Shown here one piece after another: positions 37,800 to 51,400 of a DNA stretch of 64,000 nt. Within the stretch, counting starts at the first letter, position 1. Every line of letters begins with the position of its first letter. A model generated the notes under the pieces. It saw nothing but the letters and a program-made list of their open reading frames with translations. It was not told the origin of the DNA and searched no databases. A program made the position numbers and the translations under genes. The stretch is from Paralichthys olivaceus (lineage: Eukaryota; Chordata; Actinopteri; Pleuronectiformes; Paralichthyidae), in NCBI RefSeq assembly GCF_024713975.1, contig NC_091110.1:16769501-16833500 (forward strand). The letters are read 5' to 3'.

Positions 37800-39950
37800 C
37801 GCTTCATCTGTTTCCATTGCATCAAAATGTTTTCATCAGACAAAATAAAAACCGATTGAATCACCTGACTGTATGTGATGTCGTCTTTTTAGATTTCATT
37901 GCTTTGTTTGCATTTATTTGGTTATACACGATTCACTTTTTAAAGTCTGCTTTTAAAAAAGTGCTGTATAAATGAAGTGATTATTATAAAATCAGATCAT
38001 GCTGAGTTAGAGCAACATCTGACAAAATATGACTTGATGGTCGTTTGTGTCTCCTATGACAAATTTAATTATTTATTTGTTTACAATATAAGGTGTCCTT
38101 AAGTGTCTGTAAAGTTACTGTGAAATAAAATGTATTACTGCTATTATTACTGTTGTTGCTGTTACCATTATTAATATTATTTTTGTAATAATCCATGCTG
38201 TGTATATTGTCAGCACATATAAAACACTTCAATCTTAAATCAACCCATTCTTCCACTTTCATATTAAAAACAATGAGTCAATGAACAACAGTAAACTCCC
38301 ACGAGAAATGGTGATGAGCACCCACCTGTGCCAGAGCAACCATCTGCTGATAGCGTCTGCTCAGCGTTTACTGAGTCGAGAGTCTTGCAGCTTCTCAAAC
38401 ACAATTAGAGACGACTTTCCGTCAGGTCAGTCGTCCTGAGATCAGCCAGGAGGGCGTAAATTCGACAGCTCCTACAGAAACAGGACAGTTCACTCGGTAC
38501 GCTGTGATGGTGTGTTTAAAAGTGTGTGATGTGCGGAGCCAGCCAGAGACACACGCAGAGTAAGCTGCATTAAAGGGCCGAGGGCCTCCAGGGCCTCGAT
38601 GCAACCTAATTACAAACCGTTGTAAACAATAACAGGTTTTCAAGAAGTGTTTTTAAACACTCACATCAGAGAAAGAAGGTTCCTAGTTTGAATCCCAGCT
38701 TGCAAAGACATACAGATAGGGGACAGGTTGATTCGAGACTCTAAAGTGACCGTAGGTGTGAATGTGAGACTCAAAGGTTGTTTGGCCAGAAGAGGATTCT
38801 TGCTGACTGACTCATCTTCTGACATTTGATCCAGCTCCACCAGTGGATCAAAGTTTTCACAGGGGATGAACTGGATTGTTGGTAAAGGCGTGTTTCATCT
38901 TCACCTCACTCCGTCTGTCAACACTGAACTGGTTATAGATTGTTTCTCCTTGTCTGTAATTTTAATAATAGGAAATCTAAATGTAAAAAAACAAACTTGA
39001 TTCACAGCCTATTGTCAGCATGTACTCGTTTCCCTGCAGTGCAGCATTCCACTGCTCCTCATCTAAGAAAGATACAGTACATACAGTAAGTCACACAATA
39101 TTGTCACCCAGACCTGAACACAAACAATAGTACAGTTCAGTTCAGCTCAACCACAGGAAACCAAACATTTCAGGTTCTGCAGACTGAATCCTGCAGCTCA
39201 CTTTTACAGTTTCAGAAAGAATTGAATTAGTTTGTCCCTAATTACCCTGCTTGATAACAAACCTGAGTTGTTGTAGTTGTTATTTTCCCCTCACCCATTG
39301 TTAGCGTCTGATGATCACATCAATATTTTTTGCCGTCAACATTTCTTGTGGGTCCTCGGAGAACTTGATTTTCATACCACGCTAATCAAACTAAAAAACA
39401 AAAGCTCTTGCTGAACTGTCTCTGAGATGTGATTCTGGCTCACAGACACAACAACAACGTTCCTAACGCTGTACACTCAGCTCTGATTGGCTCAGGACTT
39501 TGGCTCATCACTGTCATTGAGGACATCCAGTGTTTTGAATTGTGAACAAAGTGAGAGATGTGTATGTATTGCCTCTTTATTTGATCGTTTACTTTACAGT
39601 AGGAGAAACATGTCAAACAATCCCTGACTTTACACTGAACCTACAATCACAGACCAATAAAAAATATCCAAGAGGCTCATGATATTTCACATTTAGTCGT
39701 TGATTACCTCAAACAAAGGCAAAAGGGATTCAGCACTAAAACATTTATCAAAAATAATGCTGCATTTTTGGCCTAAACATCGAGGTGGTGAAAATGTCAA
39801 AGGGTTGATGTTGCACAAATATCCACAGTAATTGTCCAATTGCCAAATGTGCAATAAACCTGCAAGACGAGATGAACTGGAACAGACTGTCACACACGTT
39901 TACACCCAGACAATCTTTGATAATCATCCTTCTATGACCGGCAGCTCTCT
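37800..39950. other. Intergenic, upstream of glul
   Basis: No supported exon. 'aaaaaagtgctgtataaatg' near 37956 resembles the tail of a common fish repeat, and a fragment of family E lies near 38697. An AAT/ATT-rich stretch lies near 38120-38190. Confidence 0.5.
38697..38790 (+). repeat. Family E fragment (3' part)
   Basis: 'acaggttgattcgagactct' followed by 'aaagtgaccgtaggtgtgaa' and 'tgtgag' is a typical segment of the fish repeat whose start is seen at 53066. Confidence 0.55.
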
Positions 39951-39953
39951 TCG

Positions 39954-40921
39954 TTAGGCTTTTCTCACAATGCGACCGCTCTTTCTTGCGTCTCTCCCGC
40001 CGCTGTCGGTCCTGACCGACTGGCTGCTCGCCCTCCGAGCTCTCAGACACACCTGGGAACTGAGGAGGAAGCACAGGTGATTAAAAAGAGGAAACAAAAC
40101 CCTGAATCAGTCTTTCGTTTGAAAGACAACGATCTCTCACTGCTGAGACTAATGAGGCTGACTGAGATTGACTCATCATGGGTGGAGCCCATATATCTGC
40201 GAGACCACTCTACTGCACAGACCCTGGCTCCTAATGCTCAAATGGCAGCGTTGGTGTTCATTATATTTTGGCTCCGTTTCGGAGGTGGAGCTGGTGGAGC
40301 TTTTTATACAGTCGATGCTCCACACGCACCTCATTCTTTAGAAACAATAACTCACACCTTCAAAAATGTCTTGCTTTAAATGAAATGTTGTTTTCTTTCC
40401 TGTAAAATGGCCCCTTTATATTTGAATACTTTATATTTACATCTACATTTACTTTCTTTTTTACAGTAGCCAAAACTGGACAAACTAAACCACTTCAGAC
40501 AACTGAAGCTCCCACGGGTTCTCTCATGTTTGGAAGGGGAGGTGAGGAGTATTCAGCTGCAACCTGCAACTTCACCACTAGATGTCACTAAATTCTACAC
40601 ACTGAACCTTTAAAACACATTAACCCTAACCTAGCCTTACAAAATGTCTTCACCTCAGGATTTCATTATTCATGTCCACTTGAGGAGGACATGTCCCTAT
40701 AATGTTTGGACTGTTTAAGGTCCCCACATAGCCAATAATACCTTTACCCCAGCCCATCACACACACACACACAGACACACACATGCACACCTTGAGCACA
40801 GCAGAGGTCCTGCAGCCTGTTTCCGGGGCTTGCAGCTCTGCCTTCGCTGCTGCATCCAGCCGCAGACCAGCTCGTGTGCGATCATCACGTACAACAGGAA
40901 GATGAGCACGGCGGGATCCAT
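39954..40921 (-). CDS. Candidate small membrane protein, two exons
   Basis: I do not recognise this gene. On the minus strand an ATG at 40921 opens MDPAVLIFLLYVMIAHELV, a hydrophobic N-terminal segment of about 16 residues, then a basic Gln/Arg/Lys-rich stretch, to a donor AAG/GTGTGC at 40791. A good acceptor (pyrimidine-rich, ctcag) at 40059 would continue to a stop at 39954, giving 78 aa with an Arg/Ser-rich tail. In another frame exon 2 is open for longer and strongly charged, so the join is uncertain. A (CAG)15 tract lies about 120 bases upstream, and a dispersed repeat fills part of the intron. It could equally be a non-coding transcript or chance. Confidence 0.25.
40390..40615 (+). repeat. 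Dispersed teleost repeat, family F
   Basis: It contains 'aaatggcccctttatatttg', 'acagtagccaaaactggaca', 'attcagctgcaacctgcaac' and 'ttcaccactagatgtcacta', ending 'cacactgaaccttta'. This is a well-preserved 3' part of a common fish repeat. Fragments of what may be the same family occur near 26450 and 62690-62900. Confidence 0.6.
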
Positions 40922-41024
40922 TCAGCAAAAGAAAACGGTGCAGATGAGAGAGGCTCCTTAATGCTGAGGAAGAGGAGGAGCTGCCCTGCGTCCACTCAAA
41001 CTTTCAGGCATAGCAATTTTCAAA

Positions 41025-41033
41025 CTGCTGCTG

Positions 41034-41084
<51 letters not shown>
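41025..41084. repeat. (CTG/CAG)n microsatellite, 15 pure units
   Basis: Three CTG units, two CTA units, then 15 uninterrupted CTG units (41040-41084) on the plus strand, ending in CAG. On the minus strand it reads CAG. It lies about 120 bases upstream of the candidate start at 40921. It creates long poly-Ala or poly-Ser open frames that are not genes. Confidence 0.95.
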
Positions 41085-41085
<1 letters not shown>

Positions 41086-41611
41086 AGTGGTCTCCCTCAC
41101 TCCACCCGAGACAGCAGCATCCTCCGCAATCATTTGTCTCCGTCTCACTGGCAACAGATGAGAGCCATGGTGGCAACAGCGGAGAGGGGACATTGGATGA
41201 TGTTGCCGTAGAGACGCAACTGTTGCTAGGGGGAGGATGTCGTCATCATCTCCTCCGAAACATGAATAGAGCCAATCAGAGCCACACAGGGAGCTTCAAA
41301 TTAAGAGCACGCAAGCCCCTTTATTATTATTATTACATTCATCCACTGAAAATTAATATAAAGGATATCGATTATTCCAATTATCAGATAATTAACTGAT
41401 AAAGTTGATGATATGTAAAATGTATAGTGAATACAGGATTAAATATTATTTATAGTTCAAGTAATCTTCTGTTAACTGACCACAAATAATCTAATGAAAC
41501 CAAAACACCAAGAAAAAAAGGACATTCTGTAGATTGTGATTTTTTTGAGGAATGATCATCACGACACAAGTAAAAAAATACTGACATCATTGTTTCAGTG
41601 CTCAACTTTAA

Positions 41612-41617
41612 TTTATT
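41612..41617 (-). terminator. Possible mamdc4 polyadenylation signal
   Basis: AATAAA on the minus strand in an AT-rich stretch about 860 bases past the mamdc4 stop. Other hexamers could be used. Confidence 0.3.
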
Positions 41618-42319
41618 TATCATTCCTGCTCAATTATCTCATGTTTCACAGCTAAGTTAACACTCTGACACATTCAGAACAAACCGTACAACAGTCTTCT
41701 TCCAAACAAAAGTTCCTTTCTTTACTTCTTTATACTTTCCACTAGTTTTAAACTGTCTCTTTATCGTCCATCTTTTCCTTCACCTTCCTCTGTGAGGGGT
41801 CGCACCACTGATTTAGTTTTGCCCTTCGATGAAAGGTCTCCTCCCATAACACAACTCGAGGACACCAGGTCTTTCATTAGATTCTCTCTGTCTTGTAAAC
41901 TCATATCTTTTGAACGTTCAGTCTGAAGTTCAGGCTTTCTCTTGTAAAGCTGAGATTTCTGGGCGATGAATTAGCAAATTTTCTCAACTTTGTCGGAGTT
42001 TCTCCACAGCCACAAAAAACACGAGTCTCACTGGTTTCACAGGCTGAGTAGAAATTCCACAGTGAATTGACTGACACGTCACTTCAGCCACGAGAAAGGA
42101 GCTCAACCCGCTAAATGCTTCCGAAACAGGACGAACACGATTCAGACGTGTTTCATTTAACCTGGCTCTGTGGGAACCTCTGAACACATCATGTCTGAAA
42201 TCATGGGATATGCCCAATCTCAATTTTAAAGAAATTTAAAACAAATTTCCAGCCACAACACATCTGAAGTCCTCCTTCCGACCTCTCTCCGTCCATAGAC
42301 AGAGAGCTGCAAGCCTTGA

Positions 42320-42343
42320 GTGTGTGTGTGTGTATGTGTGTGT

Positions 42344-42380
<37 letters not shown>
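42320..42380. repeat. Imperfect (TG)n microsatellite
   Basis: About 60 bases of TG with single TA and AC interruptions, starting about 93 bases past the mamdc4 stop, so probably within its 3' UTR as a CA repeat in the mRNA. Confidence 0.95.
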
Positions 42381-42381
<1 letters not shown>

Positions 42382-42472
42382 TGTAAGGGCGACACAAGCA
42401 GTTCTTCTGCTGTGATGTCGCCTCATTTTCACAAAGCCACCTTCGGGTGGCAGGCCCACCGCTGCACCTGCC

Positions 42473-45400
42473 TTACGCCACCTCCATCTCTCTGTCATCA
42501 GGAGAGAGCTGCAGAGACACAACAGGAGGAGTCAACGGTAAAAAAAAGATCACGGTTAATCATAGTAATTGTCAGTGTTTAAAATACTCACAATGACGTT
42601 ATTGAACCCAGCGGCCATTGGATGGTTTTGAGTAGATGGCACCCTCATACGGTCTTGCTAAAATGAACACATGATTATCAAGGTCATAAGTTCATTCATG
42701 TGAAATGAATAACTAATAAATTATAATTTATCTTTCTTCTTGTCAACGTTCTGAGTTAATCTCCTTCTTCTCTACCCTGATATTCTCTGTGTGTGAGCGT
42801 GAGAATATTTGGTTTTAACTAGGTTCTGTCTCCTGAACCTTCTCCCAGCAGAGTGACCATCACACTAGTGATGAAGTTAGTGAAGCAGAATAATCCTGTG
42901 ATGCTCGTGGATCAGTGTGGTCAGAGGTCTGAGTGAACTCACTGTGAGCTCTGGTTCATATGTTTCATTTCCGAAACCACCGTTGCCTGGGGAAGAGGAA
43001 GACCGACCAGTCGCAGCCTCGACCTTCTGGCGAGTTTGCAGGTAGTAAATCAACAGTGCGATCAGAGTGGCGATCAGCAGCAGGAGCACGAAGACGGACG
43101 CTGCGACCCCTCCTGCGTTCTCTCGATTTGGTGAGGCTGCGGGGGAGGTGACAACCGTAAGTTTATGTTTCTACCAGACAGGGGGGCGAGGACAAGCAGA
43201 ACACTCAGTGAAAAGGCAGAGAATGTGGTTTTGCATGTTAAGCCAGTTAGTAAGTCTTGGTATTTGACAAATTGAGCATACCACACATTTTTGGATGTGA
43301 GCACTTACATGTGTCTGAATTTGTCTTAGCACAGTTGACTCCGATGGTGTATTCAATGTCATCCAGAGCGATGACGCCTAAAGTGCCTTTGATTCCTTCA
43401 AACACAATCTGTTGAGAATAAAAGACGACAGAAACATGAAGAATGTCTATTTCAAACAGAAAAATCCCATCGAGTCCACTTTCCAACACAAACCTTTACA
43501 CAAGTTCAGGTCTGGGCTACACGTGATCCTGCTTTTTCACCAGGAGATTTTTTTTTTCTGTCTATGTTTGTTGCATGTGAGAAGAAGCATCAGTTGAACG
43601 ACCCATGAGGGGGTTTCAGGAGTTTAAACAGTCGTGTTAACTGAGCCTTGATGCTTTTAACTTACACAAAAAATCCATGTAACACACGAGCAGAAAGACA
43701 AACGGAACAGGCCTCATATGTCTCCTTTACTTTCTCCATGTGATGCAGTGTGACAGTCTGACCTGGTATTCCTCAGCAGACGTGATGTTGACGTCGAAGC
43801 GTTTCCACGGTCCTCCCACTTCCTTCACCACCAGCAGCTCATTAAGAAGACCCTCAGACAGCCTCCACACATTCAGCTGGTTGTCAGCTACAAAATAATG
43901 TGTCAAAACAAATAAAGATAAAATCACACACGTCGGGACAACACCTTAAAGGTTTATTGATAACTGTACTGTCCAAACCAGTAATGGTGGGATGGTAGAA
44001 CTTTGATCTTTACATGAGAAAGGTTTGTAAACCCAGAATTTCAGGCAGGTGTCCTTGGTCGGGGGCAGGTGAGGGCTCAGCAGCTGAGCATTCTGATTGG
44101 TTGCCGTCCGATCGCTGCTGGGGAAAAACAGGAAGTGACCTGGAAGAAAGAAGAAAGGGAAGGTGGCTTAAAAACTAACGCAGACCGGGACACAGAAATG
44201 ATTTTCTCTATTTGTTTCTCTGCTTCACCTCTCTCTGTGCCCAGAGTGTGATCTTCTGTCGGGGTGGAGTAGTGCTTCTCCGCCTCATGACTCGTCAGCT
44301 CCCAGTCCAGTTTGTCTACTTTAACGTTTTGTGTGTTGCTCCAGCTGCACATCCCTCTCTCCAGACTGCACCTAGAACCTGACATAATGAACAGACCGAA
44401 AATAGACAATATCACAAAGAGGAAACCGCCTTGCTTTAAAAATACATATATATTTTTAAAATTTAGTTTAACTTCTTAACGTCCTTTGTGTCTCCAATAT
44501 CAGGCCTTGGAGTTTTTTCCGATCAACTGTAGAACAAGCTGAATATTGCGAAACCAGTAAACTAGACTTGACCAGTAAAATGCAAACTGCCTCTTTTAAG
44601 AGCTTTGAGTTTGTGGCTGGTCTGACATTGCAGAATATTATTTTTAAAAGTCTGAAGAGTTCTGGCCCAATTTCTGACAACAGAAACATTCTACATTCAT
44701 GCAAACCTTGATTGTCACATGGGTGCGCTGAAAGGAAGATGTCATCAACTGCAACGTGGGTGTCTTTGCCTCCAGCTCCGACAACCTCGAACTCCAACTG
44801 CAGAACAAAATAACCACAAATTCATCTCTGAATTTTCCAATTCAATCAAATTCTCAGTTTTTAATCAGTGAATGTTGTCGCCTGCATCCTTCATGACCAG
44901 CGAGAGAATTATCTTCACATCTCAGAGTTAAATTAAATGAACTGTGAGACAGAATAGATATAGAGATAGAGATACAGCCATATTTTATTATTGACTTTTT
45001 TTCATGTGATTAAAAATTGGAGTAATTACTTTCTTTCAATGCTTAAGATAATCAATCACATGATAACTGTCAATGTGAAATGTCTATAGTTGTTGCAGCA
45101 GCCCCCTCCTCCCTCCTCCCTCCCCCCTCCTCCCTCCTCCCTCCTCCCTCGTACCTGCCAGTCCACGAGGGTGCTAGAGATGTTGCCGTTGCCATGGCGC
45201 CAGACGTCACCTTGATTCTGACTGTCGGAGAAGATCTTCACCTTCTCTCCCTTCGCCGGCTTCATGTACACCGTCAGAGAACCTGCAAAGATCTCACAGT
45301 TAATTGTGTTAGGTTGTGTGTGTGTGTGTGTTTTGGGTGTGTGTGTGTGTGTGAAGGTGCCTCACCAGGGTTCGCTCCGCCCATGTGGTACCAGAAGTGC

Positions 45401-48400
45401 ACACACTCAGTCCTGTAGGCTCCTTGACGAACGGGGGAGGTGAGGACCGCTGTGCCGCCAGAGGGAAGAACGTCGGCTCTGGTGTTCACCATCATGTAGA
45501 AACCTGAGAACCACAGTTGGACTTCCATCAGTTTTCTGCTCACACGTTAAAAACCTCAATGTTATGTGACCCCATCTTCTCTCACCGAGGTCGGTCTCCA
45601 GAGTGTGGTCGGTTCTGGGTCCCCTTATCGTGGTGCGTCCGCTGTGGTGGAGCCAGCGAACTTTACCCGAGCTGCTGTACCCGCATTTCTGGCCCTCAAA
45701 GGAACACATCCTGGGCACGGAGCACGGACGAGCCACAAACGCCACATCGTCGATGGCCACCTGTCCGTCAAAGCCGGCGCGAACAGCTTCAAACATCAGC
45801 TGTGGGGCACGATGAATAAAAAAGAATGATCTGTCTATATCTTTCCTTTCTTTAATGCTGTACGTCAAATACCTGTCCCCCTCCTGACACTGATTTTTAA
45901 TTATAAACATGCATCACGTTTGAGACACTGATGAATAATTGCAGAGTGAATTTATTTCGTACCTGGAAGCTTGTGAGTTGGTGCGGTACTGGACACTGTC
46001 CTTCGTGCCACATGTTGCCATGAGCTCCGCTGCGGGTCCAGAGGATGACCTCATACCCGTGGCCATCCAACAGCTTTACATTAAGAGCACCTGTACAGGA
46101 GGAGGTGTAAAAAAAAATAACAAAAATGGATTAAATTATTAACTGTACATTTTTCACAGGGTTTGAGATTTGAGATGTTTCATTGTTAATAACAGTCACG
46201 TCCTCACCTGTGTTGGGTCCGTACAGTTTGTAGAAGAAGGACAGGCAGTAATCTGTTTGACTGGGCATCTGCATAAATGAAACCAAGCGTCCGAACAAAC
46301 CACGCAGAGAAGGATTCCACATGTCCACGACAAGACTCTTACCTGGACATCATTAGAGAGACAGGGAGGGAGACTTAAAGAATCAGAAAAATACATTTTA
46401 CCGATGAGATGGTCACTCCATCTTCTCTGACGCCCTCTGAACACTAGACTTATAACAGCTTGCAGACTTGTGGCTGTGTTGATCTATCAAATTATTTTTT
46501 AATGTGTCTCACCGATCCCGATGGTGTGATCCATCCCGCTGTGCACCGTCCAGTCAAAGTTGTCACTGTTGTCCTGATACCATCCACACAGTCCATCTTC
46601 AAAGTTACATGACAGTGCTGGCCAAAAGAAAAATCAAAATCAAAGATTCGTAGATAAAGTATGAACATATGGATTGTGCAGAACTGTAAATGTGAGAATC
46701 ACCGGTTGGAGAAGACGGAAAATAATCGGCGTGACAGTTGATGAAGCTAACGTTTGTCACTTTAATCTTGGAGCAGGGACACAGTTTCACAGCACGAGCC
46801 TCAAACGCCAGCTGGACAAGAGAAAACAAGACAAATGGAAGAGGACGATGTAAAAAATACGACTGAACACACAGGAAATGAGTTACTCAGTGAAAACTGA
46901 TACAAACTGTTGAAATCTGGCATCAAGGGTGCAGCAGGAGGAAGCAAACATTACATAAAATAACTCAAATTAGTCTGTAAATTATAAGTTATAATATGTT
47001 TATCTGTAATTTTTTAGGTTAGTCTGTTATTTTAGTTTGAAGGATCAACCAACCATGTTTGCCCTCCTGGTTAAAAATGTACTTTACTGAACGTTAAAGC
47101 AAAAATTTTAATCATAAAAAATGACAGACACCAATTCTCTGTGTTTGGTTGTAAGAAAAAAAATATTTTGAGGAGGAGAAGCTGAAACTTATCGTCAATG
47201 CAAAATAAGTAGATTTGATGAATTGTGCTGATCCTGACCTGGAAGCGATGTTTCCTGGCTCCAACAGTTACGTGGGCATGGTGCCACGCCCCCTCTCCTG
47301 CTCCCGTCTTCCCAGCGAACTCCCACATTTTAGGCTGCATGCCCAGCAAGCTGTCAATCACCCTGACAGACAGCTCACCTGCGGCAAGTTCACAGAGTCT
47401 GATTAAAAGATTGGAGTCGTGTGTCAGGGGGAAAATGGAAGAAGTAAAAAAAACAGCTGTACCGATGTGATCTGGATTTCCAGTTAGTGCAAAATCAAAG
47501 CTGAGGGAGCAGGCTGGGCCCGAGGGTCCCAGCAGGGGGGTCCGAGTCTGGGCGTCAGTCAGCTGCTGGCCCGAGGCCCGGGCGACATAAAGGTACTCCT
47601 CTAGGAAACGTAAGTAAAAAAAATTATACATTTTTTTTAATGACTATATGAAATGAGTAGCTGAAGAGAGTGATGTAATGAAGCTGCACCTTTGGACGTG
47701 GAATTCTCATGTAGCACCCAACCTTGACCCCCGATGCTGGAATCCGTCCAGCCTGAGCTGCCCTCAGGGGACGAGAAATCCCCTGCAGACACGATTCATT
47801 CAGACACAGAACACATTGCACAAGAAACAGAAACATCAGACACAAGAGACAGAGGTGATAAAGATCACAAACTTATTTTTGGCCCTAAAAAATGTTTCAA
47901 TCGAAGCCTTTTGTAGATGTCATTTTTAACTCCCTGTTGGCAGCTGAGGTCACATTAGATGCTTTGTTTGTTGCCCTGAACAAATACTTCAGTAGCAGAC
48001 CTGTTGATAACTGAGCGTAATGGAGGATAAAACAGGAGCTCACCACATCCGGCCTCATCCTCTGATCCCAGACAGTCCGGTTTAAAATCGCACATCTTGT
48101 CGGGCTCGGCACACGGGTCTCTGGGAGATTCAGGGAATTTTGGGAGGGTATAGTTTGCTTTTCGAGGAGAGAAAGTGAGACAATACGTTATCATCCTGCC
48201 GAGGGTGATTCTTTTACTGATCAGGTTTATTTAAGACCATGGTTTACCAGATGTTCTGCGGCATTCAGGGGACAACATGATGCTGTCTACGGCGATACCC
48301 CCGTATGCAAAGTCTCTGATTGCTGCCATTATTACAATCTGCAAAGAGAGAAAATTCTATTTTAGCTTGTGAGGCTTTACATGCGTCGACATAGATGGAT

Positions 48401-51400
48401 TATTATTCCCCTTTATTAGGGACAGATCTCACTTTTAAAGATGTTTGACAGCAGGCTACAATCAGCGTTGTGTTTCTATAGCTACAACCTGAGGAGAAGG
48501 ACTCACCTGGAAAGGGAAGCTGGAGACAATCTCCACTTCTGCCTTCACCCAGACATCACCCAGAGCTCCGCCTCGCTCCCACACAGGGTAGATCTTTCTC
48601 TCAGCGACCAGCACCGTCAGACCGCCTGACCTCGGCCCAAACTGGTGCGTGTACATCACCATCTGCAGCAGGCAGACGGTGGAAACTTGTCAAAATAGAT
48701 TTGATTGATGAAATTGAGGAGGAAAACTCTCTGACTGGTGGAAAGAATCAACTTCTCACCTTGCAAGGATGTGAACTATTGGTGGGATCAAGAAGACGAG
48801 TTTGAAAAGCGGCCCAGTCCCTTGAGAGACCACCGTCAGGGACAGTGACGTATAGGAAGTAACCTGCAATAATAATAATGATGGTATGTAAAAGTAGGAA
48901 CCAGAGAACAACAGCACAGTTTCTATATATATACATGAATGTTACCTGATGTACTGTGGTTGGAGTGATCCCTGCCTGGTCCTTTCAGAGGATCTGAGAT
49001 GGAAATGTTCTCCTGATTCGTCCGCACCCATTTCAGTGAGGACAGCGACCTCAGGTCCCAATTACACAGACCGTCCTCAAAGTCACAGAGCTGGTACCCA
49101 TCTGGACACAACGTTACACACAACTCACGTTAACTGGTGAGCAGAGGGGAGAGGAAATAAAAACAACTGTATAAAAACATTCACACAGGCTATTTGGAAG
49201 TTAGTTTTGTTACAGTCCCTCCAGCCAAGAAAATAGAAACCAACCAAGACAATGGCAATAAATAGAAATACTTTAAGACAATATTTTTATTAAGACTCAG
49301 ATGATGTGACTTCTCACCACATCTCTCCTCATCACTCCCATCACCACAGTCATCAGTGCCGTCACAGACCTGCCGCTGCTCCACGCAGCCCTCGTTCTTA
49401 CATTTCACCATCTCTGCTGGACAGTCTTTACCAGGGACTGGCACTGGTGATGTAGAGGTAGATAACAACAACTTCAAAATACTGACGATTGATTCATTTC
49501 TTTATATTCATTGTTGGGATTGGGATATTTTCAGGGACTCACAGGGCAGAGCACAGTCCAGAAACTCCAGCTGGTCTATGGCCACGTCTCCTTTTTGCCC
49601 GTCAGAGCGCTGTGAGTAAAGACGGATTCGGAAGCTTTTGGGAATACGGCCCAAAAAGATGGTCGCCTCCCTCCAGCTGTGGACACTGGTGGCCTCAGGA
49701 CGCCACACTGTGGCCTCTGAAGAATCCATGTGAAGGACGGACGCCCACAGTGGTGTGGAACCCAGATCTGAGTGACCTGAGTAATAATCGGTTAAATTAG
49801 TATCATTACTTTCATTAATTTCTGTATAAAACATCAAGTACAGAAATTAAAACCAAACAAATACACCAACAATAAATGAAAATACTGTCAATAGAAGTCA
49901 TGTTTTCACAGTGAACTATTTAAATGTGAGACCTGCAGTCATTCATGTTTGTTACCTGAGTACCACAGGAAATATCTGAGACGAAGACGACAGGTTGGTG
50001 AAGACTGTCTCATCTCTGGAGACATTAAAACTGCAGTTCTCAGAGACTCGGACTTCACAGCGCTCACTCCCATAAACCAGCCTGTTACAGGAAATATGAA
50101 TCATAGATCCCATGTTGTTCATGTTACAGGTTAGTCGGCTGATAACTGTCTGTGGCCTTGTGGCTACACAGCAGCTCCTGTCACCAACGCTGCGCCATGA
50201 GCATTTGAAATAATATTGACACCTTTTATAAAGCAAACAAAACGTGAAAGCATTAGTTATGTAAAGTTTGCGAGAGAATAAACAGCTCTGTCCTAGTTCT
50301 AGTGTCACCATCAACAGCACATTATATCACATCCTGGATTTGCTCTTTATGGTACGTGACAGTTAATCCTTTATATAAACATAGTCTCACTAAAACCACA
50401 AATACTTTTCATGACAAACGGTGTCAACTAACATTAACAATTGTAGTTTCACATTGTAGAAACTGTGCAGTGTGTTTTATAGTCTTCAAATGGAGAGAGA
50501 GATTTACTGCTTTCCATAATCCAAATGAATATTTTAAACACTTTCCCTGATGACCAGTACCACACCACCCTGAGGATCTCCTCCTGACATGAGTTACAAT
50601 CTAATACCAACGCTCGTCTTCCACTTTGATGACGACTGTGAATTCAACCACTGCTGCTTTTTAAAATGCTCTGGATTCTTTGGGGATGGATCACTGTGCC
50701 ATTGCACCGGTGCCCTCTAGTGGTATAAATGAGACACAGCATGAAATCTATTCCTTATTTCAGTAAATATAAATAAATGATACCTGCAGCCGTCCCAGTG
50801 GTGTAGTCAGAGGACGGCCCGCTGTCCGGCAGCGTGTCTCCTCTCTGGTGTCTCCCCCAGCTGTACGCTTCATTGATGGAGCGGTCAGTCCACCCACACT
50901 GGGCTGCGTCCTCAAAGTCACACTCGAACCCTTTTCCTGTGTAGCCTTAAAATATAAAAGGACAAATAATAAATACTTCAACAGAAATCATCTTCACTGA
51001 CTTAAAAAGGGTTAAATCATAATAATAATAATCAAGTTCGTTCAGTTTCTGCTAGTCACATAAGTATATATATTTTTTTCAGTATATATTTAATCACTAT
51101 TAATAGTTTAAAAATGAAACTGTCTTTCGATCAGGCACAGAGGTGAGAATAAGATAAATAATTGAGAAGATTCTTGGACTGACCACAGTTCTGCTCGTCG
51201 CTGCAGTCGCCACAGTCACACACAAAGTCACATTTCCTCTCAGGGGACTGACAGGACTGAACCTGAGAATCAGCAACTGTGCGATAAGAAGAAAAACCAT
51301 CAGGGGACAGATCTTAAGATCAACCCAAACTAATGCAGGACATTTAAACTGATAACTGAAGCATTGATGAGGGATTCAAGTGCACAACTTAGTGAATTTA

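Larger units (their letters stand above)
41090..42472. other. mamdc4 3' UTR and short intergenic gap
   Basis: Downstream of the mamdc4 stop, with no other exon seen. Minus-strand AATAAA candidates include plus-strand TTTATT at 41612-41617, which would give a 3' UTR of about 0.86 kb. The UTR would contain the long TG/CA tract at 42320-42380. Confidence 0.4.

Noticed and set aside
40874-41176. Long poly-Ala and poly-Ser open frames around 41 kb
   Set aside because: Produced entirely by the CTG/CAG repeat; no start context, domain or splice support.
47071-47631. 186-codon frame in mamdc4
   Set aside because: It reads through introns 13 and 14. Only 47378-47239 is exon 14. An upstream ag 20 bases earlier would shift the frame.
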